A stretch of DNA of 64,000 nucleotides, from the NCBI GenBank assembly GCA_037975125.1, contig CM075857.1, forward strand, positions 72,931,345 to 72,995,344, given 5' to 3'. Below are positions 34,150 to 46,929 of the stretch, piece by piece (the first letter of the stretch is position 1; the number at the start of each line of letters is the position of its first letter). The position numbers and the translations under genes were made by a program. The notes below the pieces were generated by a model that was not told where the DNA came from, did not search any database, and saw only the letters and a list, made by a program, of their open reading frames with translations. This stretch comes from Latrodectus hesperus (taxonomy: Eukaryota > Arthropoda > Arachnida > Araneae > Theridiidae).

Positions 34150-34460
34150 CTAGATAAATAATTGACATTTCAAGTTGAGCAGTATGAATTGTGTCCAAAG
34201 GGAGTCAGGAAGCAAAAGCAGATCCCAGTTAACTTCATCATTAAGCAAATTACCGAATTCCCCTCGATGTCAATTGATAGAACGCTTTGACCAATATAAC
34301 TCAGTCATTAAATTTTGGAAACCAAAGGAAATGTTAGAGCTGCCCATGTCATTCCCGCTTTGGTAAGGGAAAATTACTGGTTTTGGAACCGTATGCTGTA
34401 GTGGTGGGTCCAGTCATTGAGCTTGTAAACTTTACTATTTAGCTTTGCTATTTTGTTAAT
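34150..34460 (+). other. Unassigned coding-like patch, possible retroelement relic
   Basis: A 63-codon frame (34175-34366) of fairly even composition contains RCQLIERFDQYNSVIKFW. In another frame, 34344-34376 reads PALVRENYWFW. These faintly resemble pieces of BEL/Pao integrase regions, but I cannot align them well. TTTGGTAAGG at about 34359 also looks like a splice donor. It is either an old retroelement fragment or an unrecognised exon. Confidence 0.2.
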
Positions 34461-36353
34461 TGAAGGGATCTGCCGGATGTTTTAATGATTTTATTAAGTC
34501 TCTTGTGTGAGTTTTAGACTATGCTGAGCGACCAACTGTTTAGACTTCCTTTCTATACCTGATGACTATCTATTAATACAGACAGTTTCTAAAGGGAGTT
34601 GTTGAATTAAATTGTTGGAGTTTGACTTCCTAAGCTGTTTGTCAAAATCATTGACCTAGTTGAAGTTAAACACATTATCTAAAATATAATGGAACCATGT
34701 AAAATTTACAATATATAAACTTAGTATGAGAAATAAGAAATATTTTTAAATTAATTTAACAGAAAAATACCGATTCTATCTGATATAATATGAATAAATA
34801 AAAAAATACTACAGTAAGTTAATATTTTATCACTTTTTGTTAAAATATAAATTTTATTGAAATGAGGTTCACTCAAAAAATAAATAATTTTATGTGGTCT
34901 AAATCCATGAAATGCGTTTACGTAAATAACACTAATTTTAAATTTATTTTAGTTTTCTCCCATTGGCAAAATTTATATTTTAATCGAATTCATTTAATTT
35001 ATTTTCGGACTTAAATTAATTAATTTGTTTTTAAAAATTACATTCAACATAAAATATATTTTTAAATTCTACTTGTTAGATACTTAAAATATCATTTTAC
35101 ATATCTGGAATTTTTTAATTATCTATTATGTAGTAATTTTCAGTCATTCTTACATACGTGAATAATTTTTGAAAAAAGATAAAAAAAAAATTTTTACACA
35201 ACGGTGATATAAATCATCATACTCCTTGTTATTAGCTTGTGTTAAGTATATATATTTCTTTTCATCAATATTCACATAATGAAATTTACAACTGCATCTT
35301 AATTGAATCAAAAATGTGAAAATAAATAAAATGTAAATCACAAAAAAGCATGTTTAAAGAGAGATATAAATTAGAAAATTTAAAGATCCATTATTTGTGA
35401 TACATTTTATCATAAATTAAGAATTTTTCGTTTAATACATAATATAATAATAATTTTGATATGTGTTTAATGAACCTTATACTTCCAGAAATTCAAAAAC
35501 TCTTTGACAATTTTTAGCTTTTTTACCAAATATCTGTAAGATTCAACGATTCCTTCTAATTTATTTCATTAATTTAAATACTTTCCTACTTTGAAGAATA
35601 TGAATTTCAAATATACAATATTCTGACTCTGAATTAGTGAGGTATACAGTTAAAAATATTAAATGCGAAGAAATATTATACTTTAAGTTAAAATGTAATG
35701 GCTAAGTATATACTTAAAAGTATAAATTTTTTGCTGTTTCTGAATTTACTTTTGTGCGCTTTATACCCATGTTACTATGAGAACTTTGAAATTTTCACTG
35801 TATCGCGTTATAGACGCCTTTTTCTTTTCAATTCTCAATGAAAGCTTCTTTCTATTTAATCATGAAATTTAAAGGTATTTAAAATTTCTACATCATGAAA
35901 TTATTAAATTCAATAACTTGAAATTCATATCTAATGATATTAAAATAAATATTTTAAATAAATTTAAAAAATAAGAATCTGGTAGTAAGATATAAACTCT
36001 ACATAAAATAAACTATTTTGCATCGCTTAACTCATGCAGAATTTACACATGAATATCAATTTAGGTCAAAAAAGTTTTTATTGTTTTTCATGTAAACATA
36101 ATAATTGATTAACAACATTAATCTAAATGTATGAATGACGGTCAAAGAAATAACGTATTAGAGTTTTCTTAAATAAATTTAAAAAAAAAATATTTATTTT
36201 TTTTATTTTTGATAACATTTTGTAACAGTCAAGAAAATATGGAACTAATGAGTTTGAAAAAAAAGTATAAGGATTTCTATTAAATTTCAAATTCATTTTC
36301 ATCAGTAAGATCTGTCAACACAAATATATTTTCTGTATGTTTTCATGCATTTC
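34461..36353. other. AT-rich intergenic DNA, no gene seen
   Basis: No recognisable frame or repeat. Confidence 0.5.
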
Positions 36354-36440
36354 AGATACATAGATTCATTACAAAAAGATACATAGATCCATTATAAAAA
36401 GATACATAGATCCATTACAAAAAGATACATAGATCCATCA
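36354..36440. repeat. Tandem repeat, 23-bp unit, about 3.8 copies
   Basis: Units beginning agatacatagat start at 36354, 36377, 36400 and 36423. The first copy differs by one base (ttc for tcc) and the second by one base (tat for tac). The last copy is truncated. Confidence 0.9.
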
Positions 36441-37734
36441 ATTAAAGTTACGTTTGGGGTGCAAATTGGATGACGTTTTGATTATTTTCTTTATGCAAAG
36501 AAAAACAGCATATAGTTAAAATTTTATAAAGTTCATTGGTTTACTATGAAACTACAAGTTTCTATAAGTTTTCAAATAGCGTAGAGCACGATTGAATCTT
36601 TCGCGTAATTTCCTATGCTTTGATCATGTTGAACATAATCTGTGGTTGATCAGGAACTTTATATGAAACACATTCAATATTTATTCCTCTCTATCTACAT
36701 TGACCCGATGATTCACTGTTGAGAGCTTGCAATTCAATCATTATAGAATTTATCTCATAAAATATGCATAGTATAGTTACATTTCATTAAAAAGTTACTA
36801 TCAAACATAATGATTTCACTCAAAAAAGCAGTATATTTTTTAAAAAATAAATTTATTTTCATCAGAGATCTTTCATACCAACTTATTTCAATATTTTCTC
36901 ATCTTTATTCATATATTCTTACTGACAAAAATTCATATTAGAACCTCCTAATATAATGATATTTTAAAAATACACTTTGATCACAATACATAAAACATTA
37001 TATATATTATCCACCTATTTACTATAAATTCTATCGTATATCATTTTTTTAAATATTTTACTAATAAATTTCATAGCAATACGATTTTTTAATTTTATTT
37101 CATCTTTGAATATGATGAATTTAATTATAAACCCCCTGAAAAATACAACTTTGATTTGCTAAACTGTCCACATTTATGTCGAGGATTTAAAGACTGCACA
37201 TATTATATATATTCATAGGAAATCATATAAATTTTTGTTCGTTCATCAAATATACAATTAATTCTTTTCCTCTTTAATGATTCAAAATAATCTCAAGAAA
37301 TCCAGAATCAAATATATTTTTAGTTGTATAAATTAAAACAATCGACATTAATTAATTTATTTTTTATCGAACTATATAGTACTCACTATATAAAAAAATA
37401 AAATAATTTTGATTGTATTTAAATATATCAATTCTTAAATATTTGATTACAATTGCAATTAAAATATTTTTCAAATGAGCTAAAATGCAAAACAGTGTCA
37501 TTTTTGGTACACTATTTTATATGTTGTTAAATGCAGTAAAGTTTTTTTTAATATTTTTTTTGAAAATTATTAATAAACATACTAACCGTTTCATTGAAAA
37601 CTTCGCCTTAAAGGAAATATTATATTGTTTAAAAGTTTGCTTGAATTCTATCAAAAAACAAAACACTAACAGAAAATTATTTTCATCTAAAAACAAAAAT
37701 AAGCTAAAATACGAATGAGAAACTAACGGATAAT
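36441..37734. other. AT-rich intergenic DNA, no gene seen
   Basis: Overlapping short frames on both strands at 37485-37759 carry no motif. Confidence 0.5.
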
Positions 37735-38000
37735 CAGCAATATGGATCCCTTCCCTCATATCATAGGCCCAGTTTCCAAATGCAGATTGAAAACATATTG
37801 TTATTTGCCATTCTCAAATCCTAAATCAATCTCGTGTAGTACAAGGAAAGAACAAGTGAGAAAAGATGAAATAAGACGATGGGAAGAGGATATAAACTCA
37901 TGGTTTGATTCGAACGCGTCTCTTTTATTATTCATGTTTCAGGCTTCCCTTGACTGTATGCTGCTGACTCAAACTTTGGGTTAGAGAAGAAGTTATTGAA
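37735..38000 (+). other. Unassigned coding-like patch
   Basis: An 80-codon + strand frame (37742-37984) opens after a TAA and contains a charged stretch (KEQVRKDEIRRWEEDINSWF) of more balanced codon use than its flanks. It does not match a family I know. A long T tract ending in ACAG at about 38093-38110 resembles a splice acceptor, but nothing downstream looks coding. Weak evidence only. Confidence 0.2.
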
Positions 38001-40269
38001 ACTAAAGCCCTGTACGATTGAGAATTATGTTTAGGGAGACAATACTTTCATTCTTCACATCATTTTGAACCTTTCTTTCCTTACATCTACTGTTTTTTTT
38101 TTTTTTACAGAAAATCTGGAATCAGAGAATAATACTTGATGTGTTTTGAGATTTCATTTGCATGTAGTCAGTAAAAGAGTTACGATTCACACTTTAGATA
38201 TACACAGAGTGAATATTTTATACATTATTTAATAACTTATTCCTTACTCTAATAATGTTTTATTAATTCTGTATGAAATAAACATTACTATTTATTTGTT
38301 TAGCTAAATTATAAGTAAATGATTTAATCAAATAAACAATTTTTAAATAATTACATTTACTTTAAATATGTATGTGGTGATGTTGATTGTAAACATTTTA
38401 AATTCATAAATACAATTTTACAGCAATCTAAGGAAAAAACTGTAAATGTTTCTTTCAATGAATAAGAAAAATAAAATAGGAATTTTTAAAATACTTTTCA
38501 ATTACTAGATTTCATTAAAGAGTAATATAACCAGTGAGAAATAAGTTTAATTTTTTGTGAAAATTAAGATGCCATATTTAAAATCCCAAACAATGAATGG
38601 TACAAACAAATAAGATGAATGATGGTTTTATGCAAAAGTTTAAACGTATAATATAGATAAAACTTTAAATATGGCTCTTAGCTTTCTTTTAAATGCAGAA
38701 AATCTAGCCATATTTATTTCAGATATTGCCTGCTTGAACATATTTTATGTTTTCTTTAAATTTTTTTACTGATAAACATATTTATAATTGATAACAAAAC
38801 ATTGACCCATTTACAGCTTAACAATAATTAAAAAGGGATATAGAATAAAATAAACTACGTAGTTTATCATTTTTCCTTCTACGTATAATTTTTACAAATT
38901 GCACCATACGAGTTTTAGTTATATATTTAGAATTTTTTTACCCATTTTTAATACATTATTAAAGATATTTACAAGCAAGTTAAATTGAATTAAACAGCGA
39001 TTTAATTTAAATTAACTTACATTTTTAAATTTTTTGATTTAATATTTTTTAATTTGTGTTTGCCTTTATCTCTTACAACAAATGTCACAAACTATTACAG
39101 AACCGCTGTTTCTTATATTCTCCTTTCTGAGATATTTTATTTGTTTTAGTAATTAATAATATGAAAATAATTATAATTTCTTTCCCACTTAACACTATGA
39201 GTCCTTAAATAATAATATGTTTTTGACCAAAGAATATACACAAAATCAATCATGCTCCCTTTTGAAAAATATAAAATCGAGTATTGCCGGCTAATAATTT
39301 TGATATAGAACTTTAAGATACTGTTTGAATAAATAACTCACGTTGCATAATATTTCAGGAAAGTTTATTCATACCTTCTAAGCTTAATTTGAACTTAAAA
39401 TATAATTTAAAATATTTACCAAACAAATTTGTGTGTATAAAATACAAAACATGTACAAAAACTACTTTTAATTATCGGAATAAAATTAAATATGCAACGG
39501 GATAAAATAATCGAAAGTTTATTTCATTAATAAAGTAATAGAAGAAAATAAATTAAAAAATAAAACCACCGCACAATTTTCCTTATAAATCAATATTTTA
39601 TAGATTATGAATATTTCTTAATTTTTGTTGTGGGTATGTACATATTGTGCCGCATATAATAGTTGATTTAATAAAACTCCTTAAATAAGGAAGTTACTTT
39701 GTTGATATTCTAACATAAACAAAATATGTATGGAGATCATTAGTAAATATATTTTGTATCAAAAGCATTTCCTCGACAGGCACTGAGAATAAATTAATAT
39801 CTTAAACATTTTTTGAAAAGCACTTCAACTATTGTGTTGTCATTAACTTCAATTTTTTCATTCGATTTCATAACGTAAGTAATAGTAAACGACTATGGTA
39901 CTTTTCTAAGGTGTCATGTCAGTTGTGTGTGATTTAGTTATAAAAACATTAATGAAAAATTATTTTTTAGTTTCAATATTTTCATAAGCCGTATCTTATT
40001 ATGAATTTAAATATATTTACAGGGGATTCATTACTAAAAATAACTGATTAATTCATCTTTTTTAAAGAAGAAAAATCTGTATATGTCACACAAAAATATG
40101 TCTATTAGTCATAGAAGAAGTTACTCCTTTCATGATGCAATTTATAAATATTTTGTTTACCGAAATTGTGCTGAAATATATTTAAGATTCTGAATTATAT
40201 TATTTGCTTACCAGAATGATTATTTAAATTCAAATATATGCATATTTAAGTTCAATATATATGTAAATT
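38001..40269. other. AT-rich intergenic DNA, no gene seen
   Basis: Apart from the T tract near 38100, no structure found. Confidence 0.5.
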
Positions 40270-40930
40270 TAAAAATGTATTCCAGATATGCAGTAATGGA
40301 AGCAGAGGTGATAAGGGAATTTTCGGCAGTGGAGTGAACTGTGGTACTGGTTCTGGGGAATTTAAAATGGAGCATACTAATTGTTATCTCTAATCTAAAA
40401 AATAACAATAGTTGGCATTACTTATTGCTTCAAAGAGGGGCTTATAAAACGCATATCAAATAGTGCGACAACTACATAAAATCTAGATTTTAACTGACAA
40501 TCATGCTACAATTCATCCCTATCTAACTGGATTGCGATAGGAAACAGGACAAACCTGGAAATTTTAGATCTTCTTGATTTTTTTTTTCTGGTCACTGTAT
40601 CCATTTTCAATGGATCCCATTTCATGTTGGTGTCGACGGATATGAAAGGACCGACTGCTTTGCCAGGAATGGTGATGAAGAGGGAGTGAGCATTTGGGGG
40701 TTCTCACATATAGCGTTTTTTTTTCCTTTAGGAAAAGGGGAACTAAACCAAATGGAATTATTTTTTGCCAATAAAATATCAATCGGCTTTCTCACGCTTC
40801 ATAAATGGAAATGTCAGACCACTAATTTTCCAGCAGAGATAAAAGATCTTCCTAGAGTGCCATTCGTGTGAGCCTGAGAGGGTGGCCCCACCCTATATTC
40901 TAGTTTGTTTCTATTTTAAAAAAAGGAAGA
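40270..40930 (-). other. Unassigned island with open minus-strand frames
   Basis: Composition is more balanced than the flanks. On the minus strand, one frame (40564-40782) ends in MGSIENGYSDQKKKIKKI and another (40220-40408) carries RTSTTVHSTAENSLITSAS. Both look less biased than random AT-rich frames, but neither matches a known family. GC-rich sequence continues to about 40930. It could be a relic of a retroelement or of a host exon. Confidence 0.25.
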
Positions 40931-42669
40931 GGTCCTCCCGAATCCTTTATTGTTTTTAGACATTTTGTATATTTTGGAATTTATGGACATTGTTTAGCTC
41001 TGGTGAAAATGAAATTAGAGAAAACAATAGATGTCTGGAAAATAAAGACAATTTTAGTATAAGCTCTAATATAAATAATATTCACTGTTTATCATAAAAT
41101 GAATATTACATTTAATAGTAAAAGTTTTGTTAAACTCAAAACTTTACAGCTTTTAACATTGAATGCAAATGATGTATTATAATAATTAATTAATTAATGC
41201 AATTGTTTTCCATTCAGAACAATAATTACAATAGAATTTGCAGTAGACTGATTTTTCCACCTTTCATTTAGATAAAGATATTCAATTCCGAATAAGTATT
41301 GAACATAAATATTTTTGAAAATGAGTTCTATTAAATGTTTTTAAAATGAGTACATTAAAGTTTAAACTATTTTAAAATTACTTAAAATGCATATAAAATT
41401 AAATATATTTTTCAATTATTAGTTCATATTTTAGCAAATATAAACTTAAGCAAATCATTCAAAATCATAAAATCAAATAAATTTTTTCAAAAATATAAAT
41501 TTGTTATATTTATAAGTGAAATATTTAATGTTAAACATATTTTTCCAAATTGGAGTGATTTGGGTTCAAAACATATGTATACTTTTAAGATAGCTGTATC
41601 TTCTGATTTTCATATTTTATTTCTCCAAATGATTATATAACTATCTAATCAAGCATAAAACCATGAATGCAAAAAAGAAGAAAAAGTTTCATAAAAGGTA
41701 ATGAAATGAGCTATAATTAAACGTAACAAAAATAAATGCCTCGTAATAAGCATTTGTTCTTTGCCGAAAAATTAATAATATTTTAAAGATAAAACATTCA
41801 TTCTTAAAGATAATAGAAAAATGAATCTTGAATTAATTCATGCAACAATAAGGAAAGAGGGGTATTAGACAAAGATTATAGTCAAAAGATTACTAATATT
41901 TAAGCTTTTTTTTCTTGAAATATTTCTATTGTCAGTTATATTTTTCTAGCACGTATTCTTCGGACAAGTATATTTAACAACGTGAAAATAAATAAAAATA
42001 AGTCGATCAATTAAATAAGCATCTCACTTCTGAATGCAATAAGTTATGGAATCACGCAATATAATTACTTAAAAATATTTCATATGCTTTTGATCTTATT
42101 TAATTAAATTTTTATTTCTTTGTGAAGAGAAATAAAATTATTTAATTTTAGTTAACTCTAATAATATTCTTAAGAAATTTGCTTACATAATTTTTTTTAC
42201 ATATTTTCAATAACATATGTTCTTTATTTCTGTAAAATTAATTTACCAGGAAATAAAAATAATCAATATAAAAATACTAAAAATAGATTGGAAGATAGTA
42301 AATTACTAGGTAAACATTTTTAATGTCAGAAATTCTCAACATTTAATTTTCAGCATTTCATTTAATAAGCTATTTACAAGTTGACCTCACAATCGGTTCG
42401 TAAAAAAAAGATTCTACAGATAGTTTACAGCTTTTAGCGTAATGTATAAAAACATCACTGTTGATTTAATTGGTGGTATTTCTTCCAATGAACTGTTTTA
42501 GAATGCCTTGGAATATGTTTGGATAGAAAAATTTAGATACAGATGTTTGAAGTTGTTTTAAACAGACATATTTACATTTTACTACTGTATAAAATCTTCA
42601 GGTTTTTACATACCTGGTGAAACTAAACGTATGACAGTACTGTATTTTATGTACGGTTTTGATGTTTTT
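40931..42669. other. AT-rich intergenic DNA, no gene seen
   Basis: No recognisable frame or repeat. Confidence 0.5.
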
Positions 42670-42682
42670 CCTGAGTTACATA

Positions 42683-42766
42683 CCTAAAGGTACTTTATTA
42701 ATTTTAGTTATATACATAAAGGTACTTTATCATATTACATACTTAATAACATAAAGTACCTTTAGG
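42683..42766. repeat. Inverted repeat, 16-bp arms, 52-bp spacer
   Basis: cctaaaggtactttat at 42683-42698 is the exact reverse complement of 42751-42766. Pairing continues outward for several more bases with two mismatches. A third, direct copy of the arm core (aaaggtactttat) lies in the spacer at 42718-42730, so alternative foldings are possible. Confidence 0.85.
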
Positions 42767-42780
42767 TGCGTATACCTCTA

Positions 42781-43594
<814 letters not shown>

Positions 43595-43689
43595 CCATTA
43601 TGAAAAATGCGAAGTCTATATTTTGGATCAACACCATTGCAGTCAAGAATTGACGAATACATCAAATTTAAGTAAAGTGGAAAAAATCT

Positions 43690-44024
43690 AAACTTGCGGA
43701 AGAAGTTCTGTTTAAGGTGTTTAAGACCAGGATATCCGTGAAATAATTCTCACAATGCATTACGTTGCATAATATGCAGGTGTAGATAGTTTGCTATATC
43801 TTGCCAAATTCGATTACGAAGAATGAAAGCAATGGGTAGTGAAAGACATTTTATCTTTAGCCTTCTCCATCCCTGCATTTGTATCAACAAGTACTCATGG
43901 TATTTATCACAAAGGAACTAAATTACAAGTAAAAAAGTTATTTGTTTGCAATTTATTTGATGATGGATCACAAAATTCCTATATAAAAATGGACGTGGTC
44001 ACGAAACTATAATTTTTTCGTACA
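43690..44024 (+). pseudogene. BEL/Pao gag-protease remnant, part upstream of the LINE
   Basis: Gag zinc-knuckle region: CLRCLRPG at 43709-43732, then CIICRC and AISC up to about 43804, matching the paired Cys/His arrangement at the end of BEL/Pao gag, with internal stops. After a frameshift comes the aspartic protease start at 43944-44009, reading VCNLFDDGSQNSYIKM; DDGSQ fits the D-[ST/D]-G-S-Q active-site motif of BEL/Pao proteases, with catalytic D at 43959-43964. The frame is then cut by the LINE insertion at 44011-44024 and resumes at 48172. In a live element gag packages the RNA and the protease matures the polyprotein. Stops and frameshifts show an old, dead copy. The family call rests on the combination with the part at 48158-49643. 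Confidence 0.7.
44011..44024. repeat. Target-site duplication of LINE, left copy
   Basis: aattttttcgtaca, identical to 48158-48171. Neighbouring bases differ on both sides, so the duplication is exactly 14 bp. It abuts the 3' tail of the minus-strand LINE. Confidence 0.92.
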
Positions 44025-44037
44025 GACAGACAGACAA
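44025..44037 (-). repeat. LINE 3' tail, (TGTC)n
   Basis: Read on the minus strand the element ends ttgtctgtctgtc and then meets the target duplication. There is no poly(A) tail. Some I/R1-group elements end in short tandem repeats rather than poly(A). Confidence 0.75.
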
Positions 44038-44062
44038 CGAGAAGAAGAGGCCCTGTTCTATA

Positions 44063-44068
44063 TTTATT
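44063..44068 (-). promoter_or_regulatory. AATAAA signal near LINE 3' end
   Basis: AATAAA on the minus strand, about 40 nt before the element end, in the usual place for a polyadenylation signal. The element does not end in poly(A), so its use is uncertain. Confidence 0.4.
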
Positions 44069-44239
44069 GGCTATCAGGTTGTGCCTCTACTTCAGTCTAG
44101 AATGTCGGACACCCTGCACGGAGTGCCAGGTGCCCGCTGGGAACTGTAATCTGGGGGCTTGAGCCTTAAGAGGTTCTCCAGAACGCTCGACACATTGTTT
44201 GAGAGACGAGTGCTTTACAAAGGTGGGGCTTTCAAGCCT

Positions 44240-44266
44240 ACAGTGATCTACGCAGTAGACCACTGT
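44240..44266 (-). promoter_or_regulatory. Hairpin in LINE 3' UTR
   Basis: A 12-bp stem (44255-44266 with 44240-44251) closes a 3-nt loop (44252-44254). In the element's sense RNA every pair is Watson-Crick except one G-U wobble; in the opposite strand that position would be an A-C mismatch. It lies about 215-240 nt from the element 3' end, where non-LTR elements often keep structures read by their own reverse transcriptase. That role is inferred here. Confidence 0.7.
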
Positions 44267-44654
44267 ATCACAGTTCGGAATACAAATTTGAAATAACAGA
44301 ATAATAAGATAGGATCAAGTGAAACAGAAAAATAAATGTTAACAGGATCTAAATAAATTTAAGTAAGGATGGCTGAAATATTTACATAATTTATCAACAG
44401 AAATTGATTATAGTTAATGAAATTTAGAAGTTTAAAGGAATAAAATGTAATTAGTCCTTTACATGTCTTGAAATTTAGATATGTACAAAGTACTAGTAAT
44501 TTTGGAAATTGAAAAACTGGTGATTAGTTTGTTTGTTACTTGAATTGAAAAATTTAGTTAATTTTCGAATTCTGTTGACTCTGCTTCTGAGTTATAAGAT
44601 TCCTGTTGGTGAGCAGCCAGGTCTTTGCACATTTGGAGTCCTTTTTCATGAAAA

Positions 44655-46928
44655 TTAATAAGTAATTATTTGTATTAATTTTTTTGTTCTGAACTTGTTC
44701 GTTGTGCAGAATTTTAAGAACTGGTAGTTGGTTTGAATAGATGATTTTTTGATATGTAGATCTTTGGTTTGAGGACATTCTGTGATATAATGCTGTAGTG
44801 TACCAATTTGGCCACAGATGCAAGATGGAGATCTGGATTTGTTAATTCTGTGGAAGTAGCTGAGACAGGGCGCATGGTTTGTTAAGATACAATTTAAATA
44901 AGGATTGGAATATAGCACATCTGATGAAACTTTTGGTATTAGTCTTCTTGTATGGTGACCAATCGGCGAGTTGTTCCATAGAGATTGCCAGCTTTGCTCT
45001 ATATAATTTTTAATTTTTGATTTCAGACTGGCTCTGGACCACTTTAAAGGTGTCAACGGAAGAGTTGGATGGGTTGCTGCTTGTTTTGCCGCTTGATCAG
45101 CTGCCTCATTCCCCGTGATTCCAGTATGTGCTCTTAACCAACTTAGTTGGATGTTCATATTCTGGTTATGAAAAAGTAAATTTTGAACGGATCTTATTAT
45201 TGGGGATTTGTGTAACGGGTTATTTAAAGCCATTAGGGAAGATAAACTGTCTGTCCAAATTGTGACACTTTGTAGTTTATGCTGGATCGAATAAAGCAGT
45301 GATTCTTTTATTGCTAGGGCTTCTGCCTGGAAGACTGAATTATACTTGTGTAGTTTTATGAGATGTTGATGCAGTAGATTGGAGTATTCAAAAACTACAA
45401 ATGCTGCTCCTGTTTGATTATCTAAATGAGACCCGTCAGTATAAATATTAAATCGTGTTGTTATCATAACTGGATTAGATGATGCTTTTGGCAGATTGAA
45501 AACTTTAGTTTGATGGCTTCTGATAATCGGATGTAATTCATCTTTATTGTACGGATATTCATAGTTAGAGAAGAGCAGGGCAGTGTTGTCTTCAAGAGTT
45601 GCATCTTGGCACAATTGTAGGACTTTTGTCTTAACTGTAGTTGCTTTTAATGTTAGGTGCAGGGGTGGAAGACCTGCCAAGACGTTTGCGGCAGCTGTTG
45701 ATGTTGTTTTGAATGTCCTAGTTATTAGTATGGTAAAGTGCCTTTGCAGTGATGACAGCTGGGCTTTTTTCCTTGAGGTTAAGGGCAAAGCCCAAGCTGA
45801 AGAACCATATGAAATTATTTTTTCTATTACGGTGCTATATATTATTTTTAGAAATTTACTCTTTAGTCCCCAATTATAACCAATCATTGAGCGTAAGTTT
45901 TGTGCGATGGGGAGAACTTTTGGCTTAAGTGATCTGATATGAGCGAGGAAATTTAGATTCTTATCTATTTGGACTCCTAGATAAGGCAATACTTTTGTAT
46001 GCTTTAGGCTTTTACCTAGTAGGGCTAATTTTGGATTGGATTTTAAGGATTTATCATGTTTTCCGATTATCATAGCTTTGCTTTTTGGGATGAAAATCTC
46101 TAATTTTAAACTTTCACACAGCTTGGAAAAGATATCTAGAGACTGATTGCAGTTTTGTTTGAGATTTTCTTTTGTTGAGCCATTAACAATAAGTAGAGTG
46201 TCGTCTGCGAAGGCTATTACTGTAGTGTGATTCGGCCAATTGTAATTGAGAATAGCGTTAAAGTATAAATTCCACAGCAAAGGTCCACTTACAGAACCTT
46301 GGGGACATCCTCTTGACTGTTTACAGAACACTTGGCCTCCGTCATAAGACGTGTAAAATTCATGGTCGCTTAAGAAGCTGATAAGTATTTCGACAATATT
46401 GGCTGGGGCTTGAAGGGTTGTAAGTGTTTTCTTTAATCCCGGCCACCACAGGGAATCGAAGGCCTGAGAGATGTCTAAGCTTAATAATACTGAGTAGAGG
46501 TTTTGGTCCTTGTTACGATTGATTGTAATTAGTGTTGATTGTAGGGCATGTTCTGTAGACTTATTCGTTATAAAACCAAACTGATTTGGATGAATGACAT
46601 TATTTTTGAATACATAATGCTTTAGTCTGTTTAATATTAATCACTCTAAGATTTTTCCCAAGGCAGGAAGTAAGCAGATTGGTCTATAAGATGTTGCATC
46701 TCCTGGGTTTTTATTCTTTTTCAGAAAAAAATATTACGTTACTTTTTTTGAAGTGTTTGGGAAAGTATGTAAGTTTTAGACATATATTTAAATATTGCAG
46801 GAGGAGATTTGGCGCCGTAAGATAAAGTAGTTTCATTATTTGATTGTCCAAGCCGTCCAATCCCGGCGCTTTAGAAATATTTAAGTGCTTGATTGTATGT
46901 TCCAGTTCGAAACGGGTGAAGGGAGGGT
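44655..46928 (-). pseudogene. LINE pol, reverse transcriptase-RNase H part
   Basis: Continuation of the endonuclease frame after the TAA at 46930-46932. RT blocks in order: SKAPGLDGLDNQI; NPGDATSYRPICLLPALGKI; NQFGFITNKSTEHAL; SLDISQAFDSLWW (block A Asp); SRGCPQGSVSGPLLWNLYFN (block B); FADD in VIAFADDTLLIV (block C, residues 41-44 of the 558-codon open stretch 46331-44655); VLPYLGV. RNase H follows: YTDGS (297-301), AEAL (E337), WTDS (D361) and LRAHTGITGNEAAD (H402). A C-x-C...H-x4-C motif (CICG...HYITEC) lies near the end, and TAA at 44655-44657. Two lesions fall here: +1 T in a 7-T run at 46725-46731 shifts the frame, and a TGA at 46641-46643 replaces the Trp of LEWLIL. Downstream of that the frame is open for more than 650 codons, so the copy is fairly young. 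Confidence 0.92.
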
Positions 46929-46929
46929 C

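Noticed and set aside
38090..38150. Splice acceptor after a long T tract
   Set aside because: No coding-like sequence follows, and poly(T) plus AG is frequent by chance in DNA this AT-rich.
45583..45879. 98-codon + strand frame, and the frames at 46844-47098 and 47207-47392
   Set aside because: They are antisense shadows of the LINE reverse transcriptase and endonuclease coding strand.
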